A DNA stretch of 64,000 bases from an uncultured Bacteroidales bacterium (GTDB taxonomy: Bacteria; Bacteroidota; Bacteroidia; Bacteroidales; UBA932). The stretch covers positions 1-64,000 of the forward strand of contig UQYV01000005.1 in the NCBI GenBank assembly GCA_900545245.1, in the 5' to 3' direction. Position numbers and translations under genes: made by a program. The first letter of the stretch is position 1, and the number at the start of each line of letters is the position of its first letter. Under the pieces are notes generated by a model. The model did no database searches and was not told where the DNA came from. It saw nothing but the letters and a program-made list of their open reading frames with translations. Below, one piece after another: positions 17,546 to 25,097 of this stretch.

Positions 17546-18703
17546 TCAAATCCCGTCTGACTCTTTAGGAAATCCGGTGGAGTCGGTGTGAGCCCTTCTG
17601 TATTCGCTGGAGGACATTCCGGTGAATTTTCTGAAATCCGTGTGGAAATTGCTGCCGTCGCTGTAGCCTACGGCTTCACTGACTTGCCCCGCCGTCATTT
17701 CTGGCTGTTCACGGAGCATCGTACAGGCATCGCGCAGGCGCAGTTGGTTCCGCCACGAGCGGAAGTCCATTCCATTCTCGATTTTCATAAAGGCGCGCAT
17801 CGTCGCTGCGTCGGTGTCGAGAGTTTTGAGTATGTCTTTGTAGGGAATGTCCTTCTCCCGATGTTTTCCCTCGGCCTCCCATTGACTAAGCCTTTCACGG
17901 AGAGCATTCAGCTTCTCCTCAGGAATTGAAGCGCCTCGCGAGACTCCGGCGGCTGTCGTCTGGGAGACATCGGGCCTCGTAGGGGAAACCACTTCGGATG
18001 CAGTGTCCGCGATGGCTGGAAGTATGAATGATGCTTCGCCGATATAGCGCTGCATGCACATGGCCACGAAGGTGTAGCAGATGAGATAGGTCGGGACAAA
18101 GACGATGTAGAACCACGGCCCGGTGAAGAGAGTGCAGAGCGCCATAACTCCGATGGCGAGCATAAGGATAAATCCTGCCTTTATCCGGCTTAGTCTCGGG
18201 GCGCACTCCTCGGCATAGTAATCGTTGGCTTCTGATAGGGTGTCGCTGAGCGAACGGAAGAATCTGATGCTGTAGATGATAAGCTGGAGGATGAGAAGGA
18301 CTGCAGCTCCGCAGAAAAGCGGTCGGTAGAGTGCCGGGGCGAGGAACATCGCCGCATACAACAGGGCGGACATAGCAGTTATAGCCGCAGTTTGGCTCCA
18401 GACCCATTTCTTGGTTACTACATCGGGGCGTATGAACACCAGAAGCGTACCCGTTAGCAGCAGGGCCTGATAGGAGGCGACAATCAGTGTGTTCAGCTTG
18501 TCGAGCGCACTGTCATATCCTGTGAAATAGCAGACGAAGTTCAGCGCTGAAAGCGTGATGAACGATGCTGCCAGTGTAGTCCTGGATTTCCTGAACTTGG
18601 AGAACTCCGGTTTTTGCGGAATCTTCATGCCCAGAATCATTACGGCCAGCACCGCGATGACTCCCGAGGCGAACAGCATGAGGTCACAATATATCTTGTC
18701 CAT
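17546..18703 (-). CDS. AraC-family regulator with an integral-membrane N-terminal half
   Basis: 385 aa. The N-terminal 230 residues hold six or seven hydrophobic segments (LMLFASGVIAVLAVMIL, TLAASFITLSALNFVCYF, ALLYAAMFLAPAL, IKAGFILMLAIGVMAL, FYIVFVPTYLICYTFVA). The C-terminal about 100 residues are an AraC/XylS DNA-binding domain: two HTH units, FRSWRNQLRLRDACTML and VGYSDGSNFHTDFRKFTGM, the second being the AraC signature. The start is fixed at MDKIYC because the upstream ATG lies inside the -7 box. Such membrane AraC proteins probably sense a signal in or through the membrane. It lies just downstream of the Sus-like operon on the same strand and may regulate it. Confidence 0.88.
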   Translation of the reverse strand: MDKIYCDLMLFASGVIAVLAVMILGMKIPQKPEFSKFRKSRTTLAASFITLSALNFVCYFTGYDSALDKLNTLIVASYQALLLTGTLLVFIRPDVVTKKWVWSQTAAITAMSALLYAAMFLAPALYRPLFCGAAVLLILQLIIYSIRFFRSLSDTLSEANDYYAEECAPRLSRIKAGFILMLAIGVMALCTLFTGPWFYIVFVPTYLICYTFVAMCMQRYIGEASFILPAIADTASEVVSPTRPDVSQTTAAGVSRGASIPEEKLNALRERLSQWEAEGKHREKDIPYKDILKTLDTDAATMRAFMKIENGMDFRSWRNQLRLRDACTMLREQPEMTAGQVSEAVGYSDGSNFHTDFRKFTGMSSSEYRRAHTDSTGFPKESDGI

Positions 18704-18725
18704 TATCTTGTCTTTCTTTATCCCG

Positions 18726-18733
18726 CAAAGATA
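18726..18733 (-). promoter_or_regulatory. -7 box of the membrane AraC gene
   Basis: Reverse strand TATCTTTG, 23 nt upstream of the chosen ATG. The gene therefore has its own promoter and is not only read through from the Sus-like operon. Confidence 0.65.
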
Positions 18734-18782
18734 CACCTTTTTGACTTTGTTTTATCAAAAACAGTTAAAATGCCGCCCTGGG

Positions 18783-18820
18783 CACGGCAAACGAGAAGTC
18801 CCGCTTCTCGCTCCGCCGTG
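18783..18820 (-). terminator. Hairpin at the end of the Sus-like operon
   Basis: Nested arms CACGGC/GCCGTG and CGAGAAG/CTTCTCG form a long stem about 40 nt after the GH97 stop codon. On the minus strand the U run comes late (ATTTTAAC), so termination may be imperfect. Confidence 0.5.
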
Positions 18821-18860
18821 TGAGGGGCTGAGAAGCAGGACTTCGCGTAGAAAGAACAAA

Positions 18861-20975
18861 TTACAACGAAAACTCGATTGCAAATCCGCCGCCGGGGGCT
18901 GCCGCGATCGTGAGAGTGTCAGTTGAGCTGACAGTCTGCTTTGAGATGACGTAGGCCTGCGGGTTTGTGCGGTAGTCGGCGTCCGGGGCATCCATCCAGA
19001 TGGTCGCAGTGTAGCTTCTGCCCTTCTCAAGGAAATCGAGCGGGACATTGAACTCGCGCCTGTTCTCGTCCGTGACGCCGCCTGCGAACCATTGGCCGGT
19101 TCCTTTGGCCTTTCTTGCAACCACCAGATAATCACCCGGTTCAGCTGCGAGATAGCGGCTCTCAGACCAATCGACTGCAACGTCCTTGATGAATTGGAAC
19201 GCATCCATAAACCTGGAGTAATTCTCCGGCAGGTCCGCTGCCATCTGGAGAGGGGAGTAGAGAGTCAGGTAGAGCGCCAGCTGATTGGCTATGGTCGCGT
19301 TTACCTTGGACTTGTTGTTTGTGAACTTGCTCAGGTCCATTTCGAAAATGCCCGGAGTGTAGTCCATCGGACCTCCGTTCAGACGGGTGAACGGGAGAAT
19401 CGTGACGTGCTTTGGAGTTGTGCCTCCGAATGCCTGATACTCAGTGCCTCGTGCCGACTCGTTTCCGATGAGGTTCGGCCAGGTCCTGCACAGACCGGTC
19501 GGGCGCACAGCCTCGTGGGCATTCACCATAATCTTATGACGCGCAGCCTCCGTGACCGCGTAAAGATAGTGATTCACCATCCATTGCCCGTAGTGATGTT
19601 CACCGCGCGGGAGTATGTTCCCGACATATCCCGATTTCACGGCATCATATCCATATTTGTTCATAAGACTGTAGGCCGTCTCCATGTGACGTTCATAATT
19701 CCTCACCGACGACGAGGTTTCGTGGTGCATAATGATCTTGATACCTTTTTTATGGGCGTATGCGTTGAGTGCGTCGATGTCGAAATCCGGATATGGAGTG
19801 ACGAAATCGAAGACATAATCCTTGCTGTTTCCAGCCCAGTCTTCCCAACCGACGTTCCATCCCTCCACAAGAAGGGCGTCAAATCCGTTTTCTGCGGCAA
19901 AATCGATGTATTTGCGCACATTCTCATTGTTCGCACCGTGCCGTCCGTTAGGTTTTGCGGAAGCATAATCTGTCTTGTCGAGGTGTACGGACTGGAAATC
20001 GGCGGTGTAGGCCCAACTTGAGCAGCCGGCAATCATCTCCCACCACACACCCATATACTTCACCGGGTGAATCCAACTTACATCCTCCAGCGCACAAGGC
20101 TCGTTGAGGTTGAGCACCAGACGGCTTGCAAGCATCTCTGTGGCGGTTTCTGTGACCTGAATGGTTCTCCACGGCGTTGTGCACGGGGTCTGCATATATC
20201 CCTTCATTCCCTGTGCGTCCGGAGTGAGGAACGACCGGAGAGAGTGGTTGCGGCTGTCCACGAGAAGGTGCATGCAAGGGTAATCTACCAGCGCCGCTTC
20301 GTGAATGTTCACATACAGTCCCTCGTCAGTTTTCATCTGCAAAGATGTCTGGACACTGTTTTTCGAGAACGGGGTCTGCGACATGTTCCCGCAAATGTCG
20401 AATTTTTCCGGGACCTCGGAAATGCGTCCTTCTATATACTCATATTCTTGAGTGTCAAAGTCTCCAGGAATCCACCAAGCCTTCCAGTCTCCCGCAAGGG
20501 CGAACTGGGTCATCTCTTCTTTAATTACGAAATAGCAGAGTTTCTGTCCGTCCGGAAATTCATAACGGAAGCCGAGTCCGTCGTCGAAAAGCCTGAACCT
20601 CACAGACATAAGATTGCCTGTTTCGCTTTGCCGAAGGTTCACAAGCAGTTCGTTGTGGTTGTCGCGGATTGAGTCTTCCTCTCCCCATACCGGGTGCCAC
20701 ACCTCATTGGCAGAGCAACGGGTCTCATCAATAAACTCAAATCCCCGCATCATTTGTCCCTCACGCAATTCGAATCCCAACGCACTCGGGAGAATGACGT
20801 CCTTATCCCCATGTTTGAGAGAATATTCCGGAGTTCCGTCGCCCCTGAGGGTAAATGTCATTTCAAGATTTCCGGATGGCGAGGTCAGTTTCGTGTCATA
20901 TTTGTCCGTACCGGTTTCCGAACAGGCTGCCGCCACAAAGGCGACGAGCGCAAGAAGCATTGTCTTTGTCTTCAT
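18861..20975 (-). CDS. susB: GH97 alpha-glucosidase, inverting SusB type
   Basis: 704-aa lipoprotein-type GH97 enzyme (signal ends VAAACSETG). The residues expected for the inverting subgroup are all present: E419 in HHETS, E488 in NAHEAV, E506 in GNESARG and E512 in RGTEY. They keep the same spacing as E439, E508, E526 and E532 of Bacteroides SusB as I recall them. This predicts an inverting alpha-glucosidase releasing glucose from alpha-gluco-oligosaccharides in the periplasm or at the outer membrane. The start is set at the lipoprotein signal. It is the last gene of the susC-led operon. A second GH97 elsewhere in the window has the other active-site set. Confidence 0.92.
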   Translation of the reverse strand: MKTKTMLLALVAFVAAACSETGTDKYDTKLTSPSGNLEMTFTLRGDGTPEYSLKHGDKDVILPSALGFELREGQMMRGFEFIDETRCSANEVWHPVWGEEDSIRDNHNELLVNLRQSETGNLMSVRFRLFDDGLGFRYEFPDGQKLCYFVIKEEMTQFALAGDWKAWWIPGDFDTQEYEYIEGRISEVPEKFDICGNMSQTPFSKNSVQTSLQMKTDEGLYVNIHEAALVDYPCMHLLVDSRNHSLRSFLTPDAQGMKGYMQTPCTTPWRTIQVTETATEMLASRLVLNLNEPCALEDVSWIHPVKYMGVWWEMIAGCSSWAYTADFQSVHLDKTDYASAKPNGRHGANNENVRKYIDFAAENGFDALLVEGWNVGWEDWAGNSKDYVFDFVTPYPDFDIDALNAYAHKKGIKIIMHHETSSSVRNYERHMETAYSLMNKYGYDAVKSGYVGNILPRGEHHYGQWMVNHYLYAVTEAARHKIMVNAHEAVRPTGLCRTWPNLIGNESARGTEYQAFGGTTPKHVTILPFTRLNGGPMDYTPGIFEMDLSKFTNNKSKVNATIANQLALYLTLYSPLQMAADLPENYSRFMDAFQFIKDVAVDWSESRYLAAEPGDYLVVARKAKGTGQWFAGGVTDENRREFNVPLDFLEKGRSYTATIWMDAPDADYRTNPQAYVISKQTVSSTDTLTIAAAPGGGFAIEFSL

Positions 20976-21043
20976 ACGTTCATCTTTTGGTTTTAGTTTG
21001 TGTTTTTTTGTTGCGCGGGGTTTGCGGCAAAAGGTGTTCCAAA

Positions 21044-22405
21044 CTATCGCTGACGTGTGCATCCGAAGCCGGATTTGTTTTTTGAGGTGGGAGTCACTTT
21101 AATCACAACGCAGGAATGAGGCTCCAGGCTTCGTGAAAATCCGCCCTCCATAATCCCGAGTTCAGAGTGTTCCCAAAGGTCCCGGATCCGCGCCGTGCCG
21201 CTTTCTATTCCAAGATTTTCGTCGAAACGGATGCCATATTCCATAGTCTTGTTTTCTCTGTTAAAAAGTGCTACGACAAAACTTCCGTCGGATAGTTTCC
21301 CCACCCAGGTCGAACTTTTTATGTCCCGTATGTTGCGGCTCAATGGTTTTGCGACAAATCCCTGCTTGTTCAGCTCAATCAGTTCCCTGTTGCGATAGAT
21401 TTCCATCGCATCGTCCGTAACCGTGTCGAATTGGTCGGCAATCGCGAGCGCCGAGCCTCCCATAACCATAATGGAAAAGAGAAAACGGCGTTCTGCGGTA
21501 TTCGCAAGGCGGTTCAAGCGCATAAAATCCCCATCGGCAATCATTTTCCCCTTTTGAATGATGTCGGAAAACCCAATCATCCCGTCGAAGACATTAGGAT
21601 ACATCGGCCAATGGTTCTTTACCTCCCCACGCCGTCTCGCGCTGACGAAATTCCAGTCTCCCTCGAAGCAGTCATCGTCAATCCTGATCATATCCCCGTA
21701 GAGCAGTTCGGTCGCGGCGTGTTCGTAGCAGTTCGGCATCACGAGACTCAGGAAAATCTCATCCCCGGCCTCCTCCATAATCCATCGAAGAGCCTTCGCG
21801 TAACGCTGTGTGCCATATTGCCTCTCGTAGTTTTCGAGAAAATCGATGCGCAGGAAACTGAATCCGAGGTTTATGAAATGGCGCACATATCCCTTCACCC
21901 ACGCCTCGGCTCCATCCTTGTCGACATCAACCCAATGCAACTCTCCGTTGAAAGGCTTGTCGCCGGCGATATCTTGTGTCTTTTTGTCGCTTCCGAGCAC
22001 CGGACAGTTTTCGGAATATGCAGCGCGTGTCATCCAAAGCGGGTTGTAGTAGATTCCTGCCTTCATTCCTTTGCCGAAGATGTACTTGTTCCACCATGCG
22101 AAATCGTGTTCCCAGGCGCTGTTGTATTTTGTGACGAAACCATTCGAGTTTATGCTTTGTGCCGCCTCAATCCATCCGTCGGTGGAAATCATATCGTAGC
22201 CGTAGTCCTTGAGCTCCCGCGCCATCCAGTCGATATTCGCTCTCCAACGCTGTTCCATCATCGGGACATTATGGTCGTAGCAATACTCGTAGGCGATCCA
22301 GTACATCGGCCCCGTTCCCTTTCGGGTGAACTTGCTGTCCCTTGCGCCGAGTCCGATGGGCGCAAGGATCAGCAGTGAAAGAAATAGGAATACAATTTTT
22401 TTCAT
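21044..22405 (-). CDS. Clan GH-D glycoside hydrolase (GH27-like)
   Basis: 453 aa with a signal peptide (MKKIVFLFLSLLILAPIGLG). TIM-barrel landmarks of clan GH-D: YGYDMISTDGW, GMKAGIYYNP, the nucleophile-type Asp in FLRIDFLENYE and the acid/base-type Asp in MIRIDDDC. A small C-terminal beta domain follows (about 365-445). GH27 members are mostly alpha-galactosidases, but the clan also holds isomaltodextranase, and here the gene sits between a SusE/F-like protein and a SusB-like GH97. An alpha-glucan or alpha-galactoside oligosaccharide is therefore plausible; family number and substrate are uncertain. Confidence 0.78.
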   Translation of the reverse strand: MKKIVFLFLSLLILAPIGLGARDSKFTRKGTGPMYWIAYEYCYDHNVPMMEQRWRANIDWMARELKDYGYDMISTDGWIEAAQSINSNGFVTKYNSAWEHDFAWWNKYIFGKGMKAGIYYNPLWMTRAAYSENCPVLGSDKKTQDIAGDKPFNGELHWVDVDKDGAEAWVKGYVRHFINLGFSFLRIDFLENYERQYGTQRYAKALRWIMEEAGDEIFLSLVMPNCYEHAATELLYGDMIRIDDDCFEGDWNFVSARRRGEVKNHWPMYPNVFDGMIGFSDIIQKGKMIADGDFMRLNRLANTAERRFLFSIMVMGGSALAIADQFDTVTDDAMEIYRNRELIELNKQGFVAKPLSRNIRDIKSSTWVGKLSDGSFVVALFNRENKTMEYGIRFDENLGIESGTARIRDLWEHSELGIMEGGFSRSLEPHSCVVIKVTPTSKNKSGFGCTRQR

Positions 22406-22414
22406 ATTCTTGAA

Positions 22415-23284
22415 CTATTTTATGGCTTCAACCTTGAAGTCGAGAGTTTTGGTGTTGAGGGTGATCCTATATTTACCCTCATCGGTAAATTTGAATTTCT
22501 GGTCAGGGCTGCCTTCTTCCATAAGTACGACTTTGCCGGTATATCCCGCTTTCGTCACCTCGGTGCCGTTTTCGTCCGGAGCCATATAGGTCGGGCAATT
22601 CCAGGAATATTTCGTCGGGAATTTGACTTCTCCGGCTTTCATTTCGCCTTCGAAGGTGTGTACGTCGCCGTTTTTGTCCATAATTGTCGGCTGGTTGATG
22701 TCCCATCCCGCAGGAGTCGCGTCTCCGACCATATATACACGTCCTTCTTCCCACTCACGAAATTCCGGCTCCACGATTGAAGAGAGTTTTGTGGCCTTGA
22801 GAGTGAGTTTCACCGGGTTCACTTCCAGGCGGTACTTTCCGCTTGTGCCTTTTGCGAGTCCGAAGAAATGGTCATCTACGGTCATCTCTCCAGTTGCGGC
22901 GTCTTTCAGAACGGCTTGGGTGAGGCGCAGTTTGTTCTCGCCCTCTTTAAGATAGCAATAGGATTCGCCCTCAAGTACGGTTTCCGGAAGAAGGAATTTA
23001 GCCTTCTCCCAACTGTCCACGCTCACGCAGAATTTGATGAGTTTGTTTTCTGCACTCCGCACAAGGTCGATTTCGTAACTGAAGACATCCGGGTCGTCTG
23101 TCGTGTTCATTGGCATAGGGTCGGTGCTGTCCCATTTCCCCGGAGCGCCTCCAAGCATATAGACCATTTTGTAGTGCTGCTCAATGTCGATTATACCGCC
23201 TTTGTCGGTTTCCTTCTTTTCGCAAGACAGAAGTGTTGCAGCAGCTCCTAAAAGGAGCAGAATTGATTTGGTGAAAGTTTTCAT
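22415..23284 (-). CDS. SusE/SusF-like outer-membrane glycan-binding lipoprotein
   Basis: 289-aa lipoprotein (lipobox in ATLLSCEKK, Cys about 21). Two carbohydrate-binding modules of the SusE/SusF type are visible: MVYMLGGAPGKWDSTDPMPM (about 40-145) and VYMVGDATPAGWDINQP (about 185-289). In the Sus system such proteins hold starch at the cell surface and tune oligosaccharide capture by SusCD. Order in the operon (after susD) matches susE. It is shorter than SusF and lacks the N-terminal Ig-like domain of SusE. Confidence 0.88.
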   Translation of the reverse strand: MKTFTKSILLLLGAAATLLSCEKKETDKGGIIDIEQHYKMVYMLGGAPGKWDSTDPMPMNTTDDPDVFSYEIDLVRSAENKLIKFCVSVDSWEKAKFLLPETVLEGESYCYLKEGENKLRLTQAVLKDAATGEMTVDDHFFGLAKGTSGKYRLEVNPVKLTLKATKLSSIVEPEFREWEEGRVYMVGDATPAGWDINQPTIMDKNGDVHTFEGEMKAGEVKFPTKYSWNCPTYMAPDENGTEVTKAGYTGKVVLMEEGSPDQKFKFTDEGKYRITLNTKTLDFKVEAIK

Positions 23285-23309
23285 AACATTTTTTGTTTTA
23301 AAGTTTCGT

Positions 23310-25049
23310 TTATTCTATTTCGGGATATCCCGGGTTTTGTCTGAGTTTGCGATTGCTGCTGAGAACGTCGCGGTGCAGTGGCATTATTTCAGTGTGGTTG
23401 TCTGCATCAGGAGACTTGTCCCACCAAATCTCGGAGCAGAATTTGCCGAATCTGATGAGGTCGGTCCGGCGTCTGCCTTCGGAAACGAACTCGCGTCCCC
23501 ATTCGTCGAGAAGTTCGTCTTCAGTGAGAACTGCCGGTCCGTCAGGGATATATGCGTAAGAAGGCCAAGCGGCGGAAGGGTAATTTCTCTGTCTCACGCT
23601 GTTAAGGAGTTTGCCGGCACCGTTCACATCGCCGCTTCTGAATTTGCATTCGGCAAGGGCATATATGACTTCCGGCAGTCTGATTTCCACATAGTCCGCT
23701 TCTAATTGCCCCTCGTCATCATCTCCGTAGAGCGGATATTTTATGTAGCGTATGCCCGAACAATGATCTCCGTGAAGCATATCCGATGTCGGGTCGGAAG
23801 GTGCGCTGCCAGGGGGCGTGCTGCCGAAATTGGCTACCGCATCTCTCAGATAGAGTTCATAACCTCCGGTAGGGGAGACCACTCTTTTCGTGACACCGTT
23901 CTCGACATATTCGAGATAGCCGAACAGCAACATACCCTCTCTCTTGTTGTTCCCGAGGTTTTTGTAGAGTTTCAGGCGATAATCCTCGGGGTAGGTGCGG
24001 AATTTTTCCGCTGTCCTGCCGAGCTTAGTAGTGTAGGGATTGCCGAGCGGGTCGAAACTTGGTGCAAAACCATATTTGCAGTTGTGGTCTCCGTTCCCGG
24101 CCATTGTGTCTCCAAGATAGTTTGCGATTGTGCGTGCAGGCACCGTCCACCAGAACATATCCCCGGAATAGACATAATGACTATAGCCTTTTGCAGAAGG
24201 GAAGGCGAAAATCACTTCCGGGCAGTTCTCGTTGTTCCAATCATAAACCTCGTCCCAACTCTTGCCAGGCGAGTAACTTCCATATTTCCCGTCGAGAATA
24301 TCCTGCGCATATTTCGCGCACTCCCCGAATCTGTCCTCTCCAATCCATTTCTCGGCATTGAGGTAGAGCCTTGTCAGAAGAGCGGCAGCCCCGGCCTTGG
24401 TCCATTGCCCCTGATTCACTCCGTTTCCCCCGGCTCCGGTTTTAACAGGCAGTTCCTCCACACATTCCTTGAGTTCGCTTTCGATGAAATCGAAGATTTT
24501 CTTTGGCTCAACCTGTCCCTCCGAGTTTTTTGAAACGTCGCGGCTCACGGCGAGAGGCACATTCCTGTACATCCCGAGAAGTCGGATGTAAAACCAAGCC
24601 CTAAGTGTCTTGCACTGGCTTTTTAGTCCATCGAACTCCTCCTTCTTGAAGCCGAATTGCTCTGCGCTCAGTCCCTCAAGGTCGTCAATCACGGAGTTAC
24701 ACTGCATAATGCCGGTGAAGCAGCCGTCCCACTCGGTCTTGAGCACCTCATCCTCAATGGTCCAGCTGTGATAGTGGAGCCGGCTCCATTTCCCTCCGTC
24801 CTCCCACCAGTCGTCTTTTTTCCATGTGGCAATCTGGTCTGCCGAGAGTTCCTCGATAACCTGCCTGGACTGTACACTCCAATAGGCGTGCTCGAAAGGG
24901 CGATAAACGGCGCGGATGACGTCCATTTTTGTGTTATAGTAGTTGTCGCTCGAAACCTGGTCGTAAATCGTCTCACTCAGATCCGTGCAGGCTCCTGCAA
25001 AGAAAAGTGCGAGAGGAAGGAGCGCAATTTTTATATGGCGTGTTTTCAT
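23310..25049 (-). CDS. SusD/RagB-family glycan-binding lipoprotein
   Basis: 579 aa lipoprotein (MKTRHIKIALLPLALFF, then AGACTDLSETI). The SusD N-terminal TPR-like region is visible (AYWSVQSRQVIEELSADQIAT...CKTLRAWFYIRLLGMYRNVPL), and the C-terminal half ends in the usual FVSEGRRRTDLIRFGKF and LRQNPGYPEIE. It forms the lid over the SusC channel. The start is placed at the signal peptide, four codons into the open frame. It lies 48 nt after susC. Confidence 0.95.
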   Translation of the reverse strand: MKTRHIKIALLPLALFFAGACTDLSETIYDQVSSDNYYNTKMDVIRAVYRPFEHAYWSVQSRQVIEELSADQIATWKKDDWWEDGGKWSRLHYHSWTIEDEVLKTEWDGCFTGIMQCNSVIDDLEGLSAEQFGFKKEEFDGLKSQCKTLRAWFYIRLLGMYRNVPLAVSRDVSKNSEGQVEPKKIFDFIESELKECVEELPVKTGAGGNGVNQGQWTKAGAAALLTRLYLNAEKWIGEDRFGECAKYAQDILDGKYGSYSPGKSWDEVYDWNNENCPEVIFAFPSAKGYSHYVYSGDMFWWTVPARTIANYLGDTMAGNGDHNCKYGFAPSFDPLGNPYTTKLGRTAEKFRTYPEDYRLKLYKNLGNNKREGMLLFGYLEYVENGVTKRVVSPTGGYELYLRDAVANFGSTPPGSAPSDPTSDMLHGDHCSGIRYIKYPLYGDDDEGQLEADYVEIRLPEVIYALAECKFRSGDVNGAGKLLNSVRQRNYPSAAWPSYAYIPDGPAVLTEDELLDEWGREFVSEGRRRTDLIRFGKFCSEIWWDKSPDADNHTEIMPLHRDVLSSNRKLRQNPGYPEIE

Positions 25050-25097
25050 ATTCGTAAACATTTATAAATCAATAATCCGGAAACTTTTCTCGTATTC